The position numbers and the translations under genes were made by a program. Below, piece by piece: positions 1-9,105 of a stretch of DNA of 64,000 nt. The stretch covers positions 103,923-167,922 of the forward strand of contig NZ_VDBO01000004.1 in assembly GCF_005930355.1 (NCBI RefSeq), read 5' to 3'. Source of the stretch: Paenibacillus sinopodophylli. Its GTDB lineage: Bacteria; Bacillota; Bacilli; Paenibacillales; Paenibacillaceae. Numbering within the stretch: the first letter of the stretch is position 1; each line of letters opens with the position of its first letter. The notes beneath the pieces were generated by a model, which saw nothing but the letters and a program-made list of their open reading frames with translations, made no database searches and was not told the DNA's origin.

Positions 1-57
1 TATTTATATCAGGGTTTCAAGTGTTACACAAATATGATTTTACGGAAAGGGAGAACT

Positions 58-1008
58 ATGGACTCTAATACCCTATTGCAACCAAACCCTAAAGCTGCTC
101 GGAAATCGAAAAGGAACAGCGGCTACAAACAGCCTTGGATGCTACACCTCATGGTGCTTCCGGCCGTTTTGCTGGTCTTCATTTTTTCTTATCTACCTAT
201 GTCTGGACTTCTGATGGCCTTTCAGGATTATAAAGCTGGACTCGGCATATCCGGATCGCCTTGGGTTGGGCTGAAGCATTTCCGCTATATGCTTGAGAAC
301 GAATATTTTCTGCAAATTACGTGGAATACGTTATTTTTTGCCTGCTCCAAAATTATTATGAATTTGGTTATCCCATTTATTTTTGCCTTATTGCTTAACG
401 AGGTGCGGAATATGGGACTTAAACGTTCCATCCAAACACTCGTTTATTTGCCTCACTTTCTTTCCTGGGTTACGCTATCCGGCATTCTGATCGACGTGCT
501 TGCCCAGACTGGCCTTGTCAATCAATTTCTCTCGAGTGTATTCGGCATTAAGCCGATCTTCTTCCTCGGAGACGGCTTCTGGTTCCGGTTCACGATTATA
601 TTCAGCGATGTATGGAAGGAATTCGGCTTCAATACGATTATTATTCTCGCGGCGCTTGCCGGCATTAATCCAGCCTTATATGAGGCAGCCGAGGTCGATG
701 GGGCAAATCGGATTAAGCAGACGATGCATATCACGATTCCAGCGCTTATCCCGATTCTTATCGTTGTCGCAACGCTTGCGCTTGGCAACGTGCTTAACGC
801 CAATTTCGACCAAGTGTTCAACCTATACAGCCCGCTCATCTATCAGCAGGGTGATATTATCGACACCTTCGTCTACCGTGAAGGCTTGCTAAGCGGACAA
901 TTCAGCTTCGCAACGGCTGTCGGCTTCTTCAAGTCACTGATCAGTTTAATTCTTATCGTAATCTCATACCGTCTAGCCTATAAATTCGCCGGCTACAGGA
1001 TCTTCTAG
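58..1008 (+). CDS. Carbohydrate ABC transporter permease, LplB-like
   Basis: This is an inner-membrane permease of the binding-protein-dependent sugar importer class (CUT1, LplB/YtcP type), about 316 residues with six hydrophobic segments. The cytoplasmic EAA loop is visible as 'YEAAEVDGANRIKQ', which docks the shared ATPase. The start at 58 is preferred over an in-frame ATG at 34 because a GGGAG ribosome site sits just before ATG at 58. The partner permease follows after 15 bases, so the two are co-transcribed. The binding protein is expected upstream, outside the window. The exact sugar cannot be read; the GH3 enzyme downstream suggests a glucoside or xyloside oligosaccharide (inference). 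Confidence 0.9.
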   Translation: MDSNTLLQPNPKAARKSKRNSGYKQPWMLHLMVLPAVLLVFIFSYLPMSGLLMAFQDYKAGLGISGSPWVGLKHFRYMLENEYFLQITWNTLFFACSKIIMNLVIPFIFALLLNEVRNMGLKRSIQTLVYLPHFLSWVTLSGILIDVLAQTGLVNQFLSSVFGIKPIFFLGDGFWFRFTIIFSDVWKEFGFNTIIILAALAGINPALYEAAEVDGANRIKQTMHITIPALIPILIVVATLALGNVLNANFDQVFNLYSPLIYQQGDIIDTFVYREGLLSGQFSFATAVGFFKSLISLILIVISYRLAYKFAGYRIF

Positions 1009-1023
1009 AAAGGGTGACCGCTC

Positions 1024-1896
1024 ATGTATCACAAAACCGTATCCTACCGACTTTTCAGCATCTTTAACAATGTGCTGCTCACCGTCATCTCGATCGTCTG
1101 TTTGCTGCCGCTCTATCATTTGCTGATGGTATCGTTAAGCTCTTCCGCTCCGGCGAATGCCGGACTGGTTACGTTCTGGCCAGTAGGCTTCACTTTTGAG
1201 GCGTATGCCAAAACGTTCGAGAACGCCAACTTTCTATCCTCGCTCTGGGTATCGGTACAGCGTACTGTGCTCGGAACAGTACTTGCTATGGTTATCAATG
1301 CGGTAGCGGCTTATGCCTTATCGAAGGACACGCGTGTCTTCCGGGCAAGAAACATCTACCTCTGGTACTTCGTTGTGACGATGCTCTTCAGCGGCGGACT
1401 TATCCCAGGCTACATTCTCATTCTCAAGCTTGGTCTAATGAATACGCTAATGGCCCTTATTCTTCCAGTAACGGTATCGGTTTATAACTTGATCCTGCTG
1501 CTCAACTTCTTCCGCACTGTGCCCAAGGAGCTTGAAGAAGCAGCCTTCATTGACGGGGCCAACCATTTGCGAAGCTTTGTATCCATCTACTTGCCTATCT
1601 CCATGCCGGCGATTGCCACCATTTCCTTGTTCACGATGGTTATGCATTGGAATGCTTATTTCGATGGTTTGATCTATATCAAGGAATCGATGGATCTGCC
1701 GCTTGCCAGCTTCCTCCAGACGGTTATCGTACAGGCGGATATGACCAAGTTCGATCCATCCATCGTTGCGAACAAATCACAGCGTACGCTTAGAGCTTCG
1801 CAAATTTTTATCGGCGCCTTGCCTATCCTGCTCGTGTATCCGATCCTTCAACGCTATTTCGTCAAAGGTATCGTCATCGGAGCAGTTAAGGAATAG
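1024..1896 (+). CDS. Carbohydrate ABC transporter permease, LplC/YtcP-like
   Basis: This is the second permease of the same CUT1 importer, 290 residues, with the usual 'LEEAAFIDGANHLRSF' EAA loop and a C-terminus ending in a '...VKGIVIGAVKE' tail typical of the LplC/YtcP family. An AAAGGGTGA ribosome site lies before the ATG. It pairs with the permease just upstream and is followed 61 bases later by the GH3 glycosidase. No ATPase is in the window; such importers commonly share an MsmX-type ATPase encoded elsewhere (family knowledge). The substrate is inferred only from context. Confidence 0.9.
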   Translation: MYHKTVSYRLFSIFNNVLLTVISIVCLLPLYHLLMVSLSSSAPANAGLVTFWPVGFTFEAYAKTFENANFLSSLWVSVQRTVLGTVLAMVINAVAAYALSKDTRVFRARNIYLWYFVVTMLFSGGLIPGYILILKLGLMNTLMALILPVTVSVYNLILLLNFFRTVPKELEEAAFIDGANHLRSFVSIYLPISMPAIATISLFTMVMHWNAYFDGLIYIKESMDLPLASFLQTVIVQADMTKFDPSIVANKSQRTLRASQIFIGALPILLVYPILQRYFVKGIVIGAVKE

Positions 1897-1957
1897 CAGC
1901 AGCCAATCATCAAATCGAATGAACACACTTATATCATACAGAGAGGTTGCGAACAAC

Positions 1958-4198
1958 ATGACGAAACAAGCTGAACGTAACGAGCTGCAATCAGAGCTGC
2001 AAACTAATCAACCATCCAAACAGCAACAAGGCTCAAGCGTATCTTTGCCTGATTTACTTGCACAAATGACGCTGGACGAGAAAATTGCCCAGCTGATTCA
2101 ATTAGCCGTTCCTTTCTACGAAGGAGCAGTGGACGCTGGCCTAATTACTGGTCCTATGGAATCGCTCGGCATTACAGAGGATACGGTTCGCAATAGCGGC
2201 TCCGTTCTCGGAATGGCTGGCGCAGCGGATACGATTAACGTACAGCGCATCCATCTGCAGAACAACCGACTTGGCATTCCTTTGCTTATGATGGCCGATA
2301 TCGTACACGGATTCAAAACGATTTTCCCAGTGCCGCTTGCGATTGGCTGCTCTTGGGATTTGGAGCTTGCAGAACGCAGTGCTGAGATTGCTGCTAAGGA
2401 AGCGGCTGTATCCGGCGTTCATGTTACGTACGCACCCATGGTTGACCTTGTTCGCGACCCGCGCTGGGGGAGAGTCATGGAATCGACTGGAGAAGATCCT
2501 TACCTGAACGCCGAGTTCGCGCGAGCATTCGTCCGCGGTTTCCAAGGCTCCGATCTCGCGGGTGATCATGACAGAGTAGCGGCATGTGTGAAGCATTTTG
2601 CCGCTTATGGTGCAGCTGAAGGCGGGAGAGACTACAATACGGTCGACCTGTCGGAACGCCAGCTTCGTGAGTTTTATCTGCCAGGCTACAAAGCAGCGCT
2701 CGATGAAGGCTGCGAGATGGTCATGACCTCGTTCAACACGGTCGATGGCATTGCCGCGACAGGCAACGCCAAGCTAATGCGCACGTTGCTCCGCGAGGAA
2801 TGGGGCTTCGACGGCATACTCATCTCCGACTGGGGAGCGGTTAAGGAGCTGATCGCGCACGGAATCGCAGCAGATGAATCTGAAGCAGCAGCTAAGGCAT
2901 TGAAGGCTGGAGTGGACATCGAGATGATGACCTCCTGTTATGCGAAGCATCTCTCTGAATTGGTTGAGCATAAAGAAGTAGAAGAAGCTTTGATTGACGA
3001 AGCCGTTATGCGTATTCTAACGCTGAAGCAGAAGCTTGGCTTGTTTGAGAACCCGTACCGCGCAGCTGATCCTGAGCGCGAGAAAGAGATCGTATTCTGC
3101 GATGAGCACCGCGAAGCGTCGCTCGACTTAGCCGTTAAATCATGCGTTCTGCTCAAAAACGAAGGTGTATTGCCCCTTCAGCGGAATCAGCGGATTGCAG
3201 TAATTGGTCCATTCGCTCGAAGCGGCGATCTGCTTGGACCATGGTCATGGACAGGCTCTCATGACGCTGTTGTTCGTTTGGCAGACAGCATCAAGAACAA
3301 GTTAAGCCCAGAAAGCGGGCTGCTAGCAGCCGAAGGCTGCGGCATCGAAACGGCAACGGATGCGGAGTGGGAAGAAGCACACGCTGCCGCAGAGGCCTCC
3401 GATGTCATTGTCCTTGCGCTTGGCGAGCATTCCGATATGAGCGGCGAAGCCGGCTGCCGAGCGAACATTCAGCTGCCAGCAGTTCAACTGGAATTGATTC
3501 GTAAGCTCCGTACACTAGATAAACCAATCGTTGTCGTCCTCTTCAATGGACGTCCGCTTGATCTGCATGGGGTGTATGAAGAAGCTGATGCCATTCTAGA
3601 AGCTTGGTTTCCAGGAAGCGAAGGCGGTAATGCTGTAGCGGAATTACTATTCGGAGATGCTAATCCATCAGGTCGCTTGACAATGTCCTTCCCTTTCAGC
3701 GTTGGACAAGTGCCTGTCTATTACAATGCATACAACACCGGACGCCCGCAAGGCGCGGCGGATGCGCAAGTCCGCTACGTCTCGCAATATCTCGATATTC
3801 CGAATGAGCCGCTGCTGCCTTTCGGCTTCGGTCTTAGCTACACGCAGTTTGAATATAGTGAAATGCGAATTTCCTCGAACCGGATGGTTATCGATCAGCC
3901 TCTTGAGGTTCATGTAACAATAACCAACAGCGGCAGCGTCGCAGGCGTAGAAACAGTCCAGCTATATGTCCGCGACTTGGCGGGCGAGGTTGTACGTCCG
4001 GTCAAGGAGTTGAAAGCTTTCCGCAAGGTGACACTTCAGCCAGGCGAGACGCAAAAAATCGTATTTACACTGTCGGAGCCTCAGCTTCGTTATTATCATT
4101 CCGACCTAAGCCATTCTAGTGATGCTGGTGAGTTCAAGGTTTTCGTCGGACCGAACAGCAAACAGACAACTGCACTCTCTTTCCATTTGGTGAAGTAG
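1958..4198 (+). CDS. Glycoside hydrolase family 3 (beta-glucosidase/beta-xylosidase type)
   Basis: This 746-residue GH3 enzyme has no signal peptide, so it probably acts in the cytoplasm on oligosaccharides brought in by the permeases just upstream. The N-terminal TIM-barrel part contains 'KHFAAYG' and the nucleophile motif 'LISDWGAV' with Asp near residue 291. The alpha/beta sandwich domain follows, and the last 100 or so residues form a fibronectin type III-like domain ('VTITNSGSVAGVETVQLYV'). The open frame extends upstream into the permease gene, but an AGAGAGG ribosome site directly before ATG 1958 fixes the start. Specificity among beta-glucosides, xylosides or related sugars is not decidable from sequence alone. 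Confidence 0.92.
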   Translation: MTKQAERNELQSELQTNQPSKQQQGSSVSLPDLLAQMTLDEKIAQLIQLAVPFYEGAVDAGLITGPMESLGITEDTVRNSGSVLGMAGAADTINVQRIHLQNNRLGIPLLMMADIVHGFKTIFPVPLAIGCSWDLELAERSAEIAAKEAAVSGVHVTYAPMVDLVRDPRWGRVMESTGEDPYLNAEFARAFVRGFQGSDLAGDHDRVAACVKHFAAYGAAEGGRDYNTVDLSERQLREFYLPGYKAALDEGCEMVMTSFNTVDGIAATGNAKLMRTLLREEWGFDGILISDWGAVKELIAHGIAADESEAAAKALKAGVDIEMMTSCYAKHLSELVEHKEVEEALIDEAVMRILTLKQKLGLFENPYRAADPEREKEIVFCDEHREASLDLAVKSCVLLKNEGVLPLQRNQRIAVIGPFARSGDLLGPWSWTGSHDAVVRLADSIKNKLSPESGLLAAEGCGIETATDAEWEEAHAAAEASDVIVLALGEHSDMSGEAGCRANIQLPAVQLELIRKLRTLDKPIVVVLFNGRPLDLHGVYEEADAILEAWFPGSEGGNAVAELLFGDANPSGRLTMSFPFSVGQVPVYYNAYNTGRPQGAADAQVRYVSQYLDIPNEPLLPFGFGLSYTQFEYSEMRISSNRMVIDQPLEVHVTITNSGSVAGVETVQLYVRDLAGEVVRPVKELKAFRKVTLQPGETQKIVFTLSEPQLRYYHSDLSHSSDAGEFKVFVGPNSKQTTALSFHLVK

Positions 4199-4242
4199 AT
4201 GGGTTGAATGGAAAGCTGATTGAATGGATATGCTGATTAACC

Positions 4243-4312
4243 CGAGCTTCGTAATAGGGTTGCCTAAGAAGTCAGTAAAAGCTGACTGTTGGACGCCCCA
4301 TTACGAAGCTCG
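4243..4312. repeat. Nested inverted repeat downstream of the GH3 gene
   Basis: A perfect 13-base inverted repeat (arms 4243-4255 and 4300-4312) encloses a second perfect 6-base hairpin (4270-4275 with 4282-4287, loop TAAAAG). The transcript could fold as a long two-tier hairpin. No T-run follows on either strand, so it is not a standard terminator. It could be a decayed terminator, an mRNA 3'-stabilising structure or a dispersed intergenic palindrome. Confidence 0.6.
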
Positions 4313-4319
4313 CATGTTT

Positions 4320-4397
4320 GTCTAACGGACAAAATGAAGGGTTAGAAGCTAAAAATAAACCTTTCTTCGTTTTAATGGACATCCCAGCTCCTTAGAC
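4320..4397. repeat. Imperfect palindrome with GGACA-type subrepeats
   Basis: The stretch opens with GTCTAAcGGAC and closes with the complementary TTAGAC, with partially pairing AAAATGAAGG and CTTCGTTTT inside. Related short units (TAACGGACA, TTAATGGACA, TGTCCATTA, ATCCGTTAC) recur on both strands up to about 4530. The whole 4201-4720 gap holds no convincing gene: a 61-codon open frame at 4426-4611 lies inside this repeated material and has no ribosome site. It resembles the multi-copy intergenic repeats seen in Paenibacillus genomes (recollection, not tested). Confidence 0.45.
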
Positions 4398-4634
4398 GAA
4401 GATTAGCGTATGAAAAACAAGGAAAATGTGTTGTAATCAGCCCTCATGTCCATTAACCAGAACAACTCTCGCTTTTCAGCCGCTAAACCACACTCATATC
4501 CGTTACTTCCTACGAACACAAACGGATACAGTTGTAATCGTAGGGGAACGAGGCGGCATGGTGTTCCGTACGTTCGCAAACGGTAGAATAATTTTGTTTA
4601 CAAAGCAATAACCACATACTGAAGCAAGCTAAAA

Positions 4635-4673
4635 CAAACAACCAACATGCCATTGCGGCGTGTTGGTTGTTTG
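4635..4673 (-). terminator. Strong bidirectional hairpin terminator
   Basis: A 17-base stem with a single wobble pair (arms 4635-4651 and 4657-4673) and a 5-base loop lies 49 bases beyond the stop of the MFS gene. On the minus strand the stem is followed by TTTT. It may also stop transcription coming from the GH3 side. Confidence 0.8.
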
Positions 4674-4721
4674 CCTTTATATGTGATGAATTGTCAGTGG
4701 AATAAGTGGAATCCGTATCGT

Positions 4722-5885
4722 CTATTCCGCTGCTGTCTTCGCCTCGCCCTTCTTCTCATAAACTCGGTACAATACAAAACCAAACAGCATCCCGACGAAT
4801 GACATAGCTGAGATCGTCAAATACAGTGTCTTCGCGCCAAACAAATCATAGATGGAGCCGCCCACATAAGAAGCTAAAATGCCCGATACCCCAAAGAACA
4901 GCAGCGCAAGCACCGTCTGGCCTGTCGCTCTCCATTCAACCGGCACGATTCGGTAAAGATATTGTATAGCGGCAGAGTAGAATACAGGGAACGTCAGCAG
5001 CTGCAATATTTGCAAATAGGCCAGCGTATTCGGATCTGTAATCCAAGCTGAGATAAAAAAGCGCAGGAAAAAAAATGCCGCCGCTATAGATATCAGCAGC
5101 ATCTCCTTGCCTTTGCGAAGCCACCAGAAGCTTAGCGCGAACACTAGAATTTCGCTGCCTGCCGCCAAGAAGAAGGCTAACCCAACTAGCTCCGGCGCTC
5201 CCCCAAGCTCACGGATGTAAATGCCGAGAAATGTATCGTTCATCCGAGCCGGTACAGCGCAGACAAATATTAATGTAAGAAACAGCAGCGTCTTCTTGTT
5301 GCTTACGAATTGCTTCAGGCTGCTTAATGTAACAGGCTTGCCTGTTACCGGAACATCCGGCATCATCCAGCTGATCACAAAGCTGATCACACCAATCGTA
5401 ACAAACAGTAGTGCGAGACTGTTCGCCCCGAAATAAGACATCACGTAGCCCGTGAGCAGCGAGGTTACCGCGTAGCCTAACGCGCCGTAAGTACGAATGG
5501 AACCGTAGCTGACGCCTGCCTGCTCTGAGATCGAGAAGTTCAAGCTTTCAATCAACGGGTCAATCGGCATTAATACGAAATACAGCAGCATCGCAAACAC
5601 GATAAGCAGTATGAAGCTGCTAGAGCTGTAAAGCAAATACCCCATGATGCTGGAAATGACCAGCAGCAACAGCAGTATTTTACGAATCGTCTTCTTGCGG
5701 TCGCTTATAATGCCCCACAAGGGCTGAGTAATGATGGTAACAAAGCCGCCAGTACCAATAATGAATCCGATTTGCGCAGGCGTAAGGCCCTGCTCGTCCA
5801 GGTAGACGGGAAGAAACGTAATAAACATCGAAAGCAGAGCAAAATAAAGAAAATTAAAGCTCCGCAGCAGTTTTATGGCTGGCAT
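4722..5885 (-). CDS. MFS transporter (12 TM, MFS_1-like)
   Basis: This is a major facilitator superfamily protein of 387 residues with about 12 hydrophobic segments. The first loop reads 'GIISDRKKTIRKI', matching the MFS loop 2-3 motif, and 'SYGSIRTYGALGYAVTS' resembles the LacY/nucleoside-symporter-like MFS_1 group (PPP1-type transporters). The frame could start 33 codons earlier, but a GAGGAG site lies ten bases before ATG 5885 and the first membrane segment begins directly after it. It is a single-gene unit convergent with the GH3 operon. The substrate is unknown; a sugar or small metabolite is the usual role in this subgroup. Confidence 0.85.
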   Translation of the reverse strand: MPAIKLLRSFNFLYFALLSMFITFLPVYLDEQGLTPAQIGFIIGTGGFVTIITQPLWGIISDRKKTIRKILLLLLVISSIMGYLLYSSSSFILLIVFAMLLYFVLMPIDPLIESLNFSISEQAGVSYGSIRTYGALGYAVTSLLTGYVMSYFGANSLALLFVTIGVISFVISWMMPDVPVTGKPVTLSSLKQFVSNKKTLLFLTLIFVCAVPARMNDTFLGIYIRELGGAPELVGLAFFLAAGSEILVFALSFWWLRKGKEMLLISIAAAFFFLRFFISAWITDPNTLAYLQILQLLTFPVFYSAAIQYLYRIVPVEWRATGQTVLALLFFGVSGILASYVGGSIYDLFGAKTLYLTISAMSFVGMLFGFVLYRVYEKKGEAKTAAE

Positions 5886-6106
5886 AAAATGATGACTCCT
5901 CGCTGTTATTGAATCGGTCGTGTACGACATTCGGCTTCCAATAAGTTCGATGGCCGAATTTATATAGTATAACAGATAAACCATCCGAATCTAACCGATT
6001 ATCCTCATACACACAGCAGTAAGCCTAACATTGAGCATTTTCTCAAAATATGCTACCGTAAACCTATTAAACGACTTACAGAATAAGGATAATAGGAGGC
6101 ATACAT

Positions 6107-7075
6107 TTGAAAAGCTCCATTCCCGCGCAATCAGCTCAAAAAACGGTGACTGCGACGCAGCAAACTCTTGCCCCCTCTTCAGCCCGCCCTATGCAGCTTG
6201 CAGCCTCTCCCTCCGGAACCAGCACAACTGCTCAACTCCTACAGCTTCAGCGAATAGCAGGCAATAGAGCCGCACGTCAATTCATGACTGCCCAGTCTTC
6301 ATCAGCTCCCATTCAAAGGATGGAAGAGGAAGACGTAACAACGAGATCCGATCAAACAAAGTTGAAAAAGCTAAGGAAAAAGTTTGGGGAAGTGCTGGGG
6401 TTCCGTTCCACACTCTACCATTCCAACGACATAACGTTTGAAAAATTATTCGAACGTGCCACTGACCTTAATCATTTGGACAGCTTGATTGACGAAACGG
6501 TTAAGACAGCCGAGAGCAAATTAGCATCCAAAACCGCAATAACTAAAACGGATGAGCCAGAACCTCCGCCAGTTCCTGAAGTGAAAGAAGAAAAGAAGGA
6601 GCTGGTAGTCACCCCACCCCAAAAAGTAAAAAAGAAAAAAACTCAGAAGATAGATATCACCTCAAGTTTTTTCAGCAGCGCACCAAGAACCGTCCAAGAG
6701 CCGGTGGACTATCAGGGCATTGTGACGAATCAGCTCCTTAATGCTTGGATTACGTCGAAGCCCGCTGCTGCAACGATTACGGAACAAAGCATATCCGTAA
6801 GCGCTGAGACCGTATATATCTATGCCACTGTGCGGATTCCGGATCTTTCCTTACCTCAATTACCTCGAGTAAATGTATACGACATCGAGATCCATTACCA
6901 TCCGGTACCTACATCTACCAACTATCTTCATGTCAAGAAGAGTGCAGGCTCCGATGCCGGAAATAGAATTGATTCAAGCTCTTGGTTACTTCCAAGAGGA
7001 ACTGCGTCGCTCCGCGATGCAGTCAGTCAGTGGAACGAGGCCAATCCAAGTAGAAAATCTTCTCATAAATGGTAG
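6107..7075 (+). CDS. Orphan protein with N-terminal LQRxxGN motif (eCIS/polymorphic-toxin-associated type)
   Basis: This 322-residue protein is unlike its neighbours. The first 65 residues are Ser/Thr/Ala/Gln-rich, without a signal peptide, and contain 'LLQLQRIAGNRAARQF' (residues 44-59). This matches the LQRxxGN motif often seen at the N-terminus of proteins associated with extracellular contractile injection systems and DUF4157-type toxins (family knowledge). A basic, helical stretch follows, then a Pro/Glu/Lys-rich linker at about 150-180, then a C-terminal region of about 130 residues with no recognised domain. The start is TTG with TAGGAGG six bases upstream. No sheath, tube or ATPase genes are nearby, so it is either an orphan cargo or a detached family member. 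The C-terminal function is unknown. Confidence 0.7.
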   Translation: MKSSIPAQSAQKTVTATQQTLAPSSARPMQLAASPSGTSTTAQLLQLQRIAGNRAARQFMTAQSSSAPIQRMEEEDVTTRSDQTKLKKLRKKFGEVLGFRSTLYHSNDITFEKLFERATDLNHLDSLIDETVKTAESKLASKTAITKTDEPEPPPVPEVKEEKKELVVTPPQKVKKKKTQKIDITSSFFSSAPRTVQEPVDYQGIVTNQLLNAWITSKPAAATITEQSISVSAETVYIYATVRIPDLSLPQLPRVNVYDIEIHYHPVPTSTNYLHVKKSAGSDAGNRIDSSSWLLPRGTASLRDAVSQWNEANPSRKSSHKW

Positions 7076-7129
7076 ACCCTCTCTCTCCAGTACTTATTGG
7101 ACGCTACCGAGCCCTTCAGACTCCCTTCA

Positions 7130-7174
7130 GCATAGCAAAGAGGACCGACGAATCGTCGATCCTCTTTGCTATGC
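7130..7174. terminator. Long hairpin between convergent genes
   Basis: A 22-base stem with one wobble pair and a one-base loop (arms 7130-7151 and 7153-7174) lies between the stop of the LQRxxGN gene and the stop of iolB. It has no long T-run, but its position and stability fit a bidirectional terminator. Confidence 0.65.
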
Positions 7175-7187
7175 ACGCTACCTAATC

Positions 7188-8006
7188 CTATTTTCGGTCG
7201 CTCGGCTTCGTCATAATCCATGCATGATCCGAATCATTGGTGAACTTCCAAGCACGGGTAGGTCCCGCCATAACATTCAAATAATACACTTCATAGCCTG
7301 GAGGCGCGGATACTGGGTGGTAGCCTTCCGGCACAAGCACCGTTTCTCCGTCTTTTACAATTAAAGTTTCATCCAGAGAACGGTCATCGGTATAGACCCG
7401 CTGCACAGCAAAGCCCTGCTCCGGCTGAACATGGTAGTAATAGGTTTCTTCGAGCAGCGATTCCTCCGGCATAGCGTCACGATCATGCTTATGAGGCGGG
7501 TAGCTTGACCAATGACCTTCCGGTGTGATGACTTCGACAACTAGCAGGCTGTCAGCAGGCTCGCTCTCCGGCAAAATATTGTAAATCTGCCGCTCCAGAT
7601 TGCCGTAGCCGCGTGTTTCTTGCGCGGACGCGGACGGAGCGATGAGACGCGCTTTGAAGCTGCCTTTGCCAGGCGCACTGCATATCGCAAGCTCCACGGA
7701 AGTAGTCGCTGTCACTTCGAAGCTGTCCCCATTCGGAACGTATACAGCGTAAGGAGGCTTCTTCTCGAATACACTCATGCGCTCTCCAACATTCGCCAAG
7801 CTCAGCTCCTTCGTAGCGACATCTGCGATGCCAGAGAGGAGCACCAGACAATATTCCAGCTCGCCGGTGTCACGCTTCAATATTTGTCCCGCTTCCAGCT
7901 TAGCTACCTCGAATCCAACATATTCCCAGCCTGCCGATGCAGGTGTAACAGACAGGACAATACCATCCTGATTCGGGCTTGATGGTTTGACAATAAGTTT
8001 AGACAT
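7188..8006 (-). CDS. iolB: 5-deoxy-glucuronate isomerase
   Basis: This 272-residue protein matches the usual length of IolB. It converts 5-deoxy-glucuronate to 2-deoxy-5-keto-gluconate in myo-inositol breakdown. The bicupin fold is visible in 'HWSSYPPHKHD' (metal-binding His) and in the C-terminal 'VLVPEGYHPVSAPPGY' cupin motif. It is the last gene of the iolDECAGB operon. Its ATG overlaps the iolG stop codon in the eight-base string ATGTCTAA, which implies translational coupling. Confidence 0.95.
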   Translation of the reverse strand: MSKLIVKPSSPNQDGIVLSVTPASAGWEYVGFEVAKLEAGQILKRDTGELEYCLVLLSGIADVATKELSLANVGERMSVFEKKPPYAVYVPNGDSFEVTATTSVELAICSAPGKGSFKARLIAPSASAQETRGYGNLERQIYNILPESEPADSLLVVEVITPEGHWSSYPPHKHDRDAMPEESLLEETYYYHVQPEQGFAVQRVYTDDRSLDETLIVKDGETVLVPEGYHPVSAPPGYEVYYLNVMAGPTRAWKFTNDSDHAWIMTKPSDRK

Positions 8007-9054
8007 GGCTCTCCAACCCTTCTGCTTCCTGCTTCAATTGCACAGCCTCGCTGATCCGTACGGGACGGCCGAGCTGATGCGATAGCTTCGCTGCTAGTGC
8101 AATCGTCTCTGCTTTGACGCCATCCTCCCCAGAAACCGGAAGCGACTGACCATTCGTTAGACATTCCACAAATTGCTTGGTTTCATCAATATAAGCCTCA
8201 TTATAGCGTTCAAGGAAAAAATGAAGCGGTTTGTCTCGTATAACACCTTCGGCTGAGCTAACCTCCGCCGTGTTCGGGTGGTCATTGCTTGCCGTAACGC
8301 TGCCCTTGGAGCCGAATACCTCTACGCGCTGATCATAACCGTAAGCGGCTTGACGGCTGTTGTCGATGACGCCAAGCGCCCCGTTCTCGAATCGAAGCGT
8401 CACAATGGCCGTATCGACGTCGCCATATTTGCCAAACACAGGATCGATCAGAACGCCGCCTTGTGCGTAGACCTCCGTAACCTCGCTACCTGTCAGGAAG
8501 CGCGCCATATCGAAATCATGGATCATCATATCCATAAAGATTCCACCGGATACCTGGATATACGCCTCAGGCGGCGGATTCGGGTCGCGAGAGGTAATCT
8601 TAATAATATGAGGCGTACCGACAGAGCCAATCAGCACATGCTCGCGCACGCGCTTGAAGTTATGATCGAACCTGCGATTAAAGCCAATTTGCAGCTTAAT
8701 TCCCGCTTCCTCTGCAGCCTGAACCGCTTCTTCTGTCCGCTTAATATCCATACTAAGCGGCTTCTCGCAGAACACATGCTTGCCTGCCTTTGCCGCTTCT
8801 TTAATTAATGGGACATGCGTATCCGTTGAGGAGCAGATAAACACCGCATCGATCGACGGGTCATTTATAATTTCGGAGCTGTCCTTGGTTACTTTCTCAA
8901 TTCCCCGTACACTTGCCCATTCTATCAGCTCAGGGCCAGCGAACAAATCGCTGACTGCCTTGATTTGCACCTGAGGCAGACGGAGCAGATTGTCGGCATG
9001 GATCTTGCCGATGCGTCCCGCTCCGATAATGCCAATCGTTATTTTGTCCGCCAT
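7999..9054 (-). CDS. iolG: Inositol 2-dehydrogenase, Gfo/Idh/MocA family
   Basis: This NAD-dependent enzyme performs the first step of inositol catabolism (myo-inositol to scyllo-inosose). The N-terminal Rossmann motif is 'GIIGAGRIGKIH', followed by the 'HVFCEKPLS' motif with the catalytic Lys. 'DMMIHDFDMARF' supplies the Asp/His pair typical of inositol dehydrogenases. At 351 residues it is of family length. GGGAGG lies eight to nine bases before the ATG. The 117-base space to the preceding iolA stop is unusually long for this operon and holds a tandem hairpin array. Gfo/Idh/MocA enzymes vary in substrate, but the operon context makes inositol the clear choice. Confidence 0.93.
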   Translation of the reverse strand: MADKITIGIIGAGRIGKIHADNLLRLPQVQIKAVSDLFAGPELIEWASVRGIEKVTKDSSEIINDPSIDAVFICSSTDTHVPLIKEAAKAGKHVFCEKPLSMDIKRTEEAVQAAEEAGIKLQIGFNRRFDHNFKRVREHVLIGSVGTPHIIKITSRDPNPPPEAYIQVSGGIFMDMMIHDFDMARFLTGSEVTEVYAQGGVLIDPVFGKYGDVDTAIVTLRFENGALGVIDNSRQAAYGYDQRVEVFGSKGSVTASNDHPNTAEVSSAEGVIRDKPLHFFLERYNEAYIDETKQFVECLTNGQSLPVSGEDGVKAETIALAAKLSHQLGRPVRISEAVQLKQEAEGLESHV

Positions 9055-9105
9055 CCCGTTATACCTCCCGATTTGCTTGGCCTATATCATCTCGAAGCCA
9101 GTCTC

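Noticed and set aside
4426-4611. 61-codon frame in the intergenic region after the GH3 gene
   Set aside because: It lies in repeated sequence, lacks a ribosome site and has no protein-like pattern.
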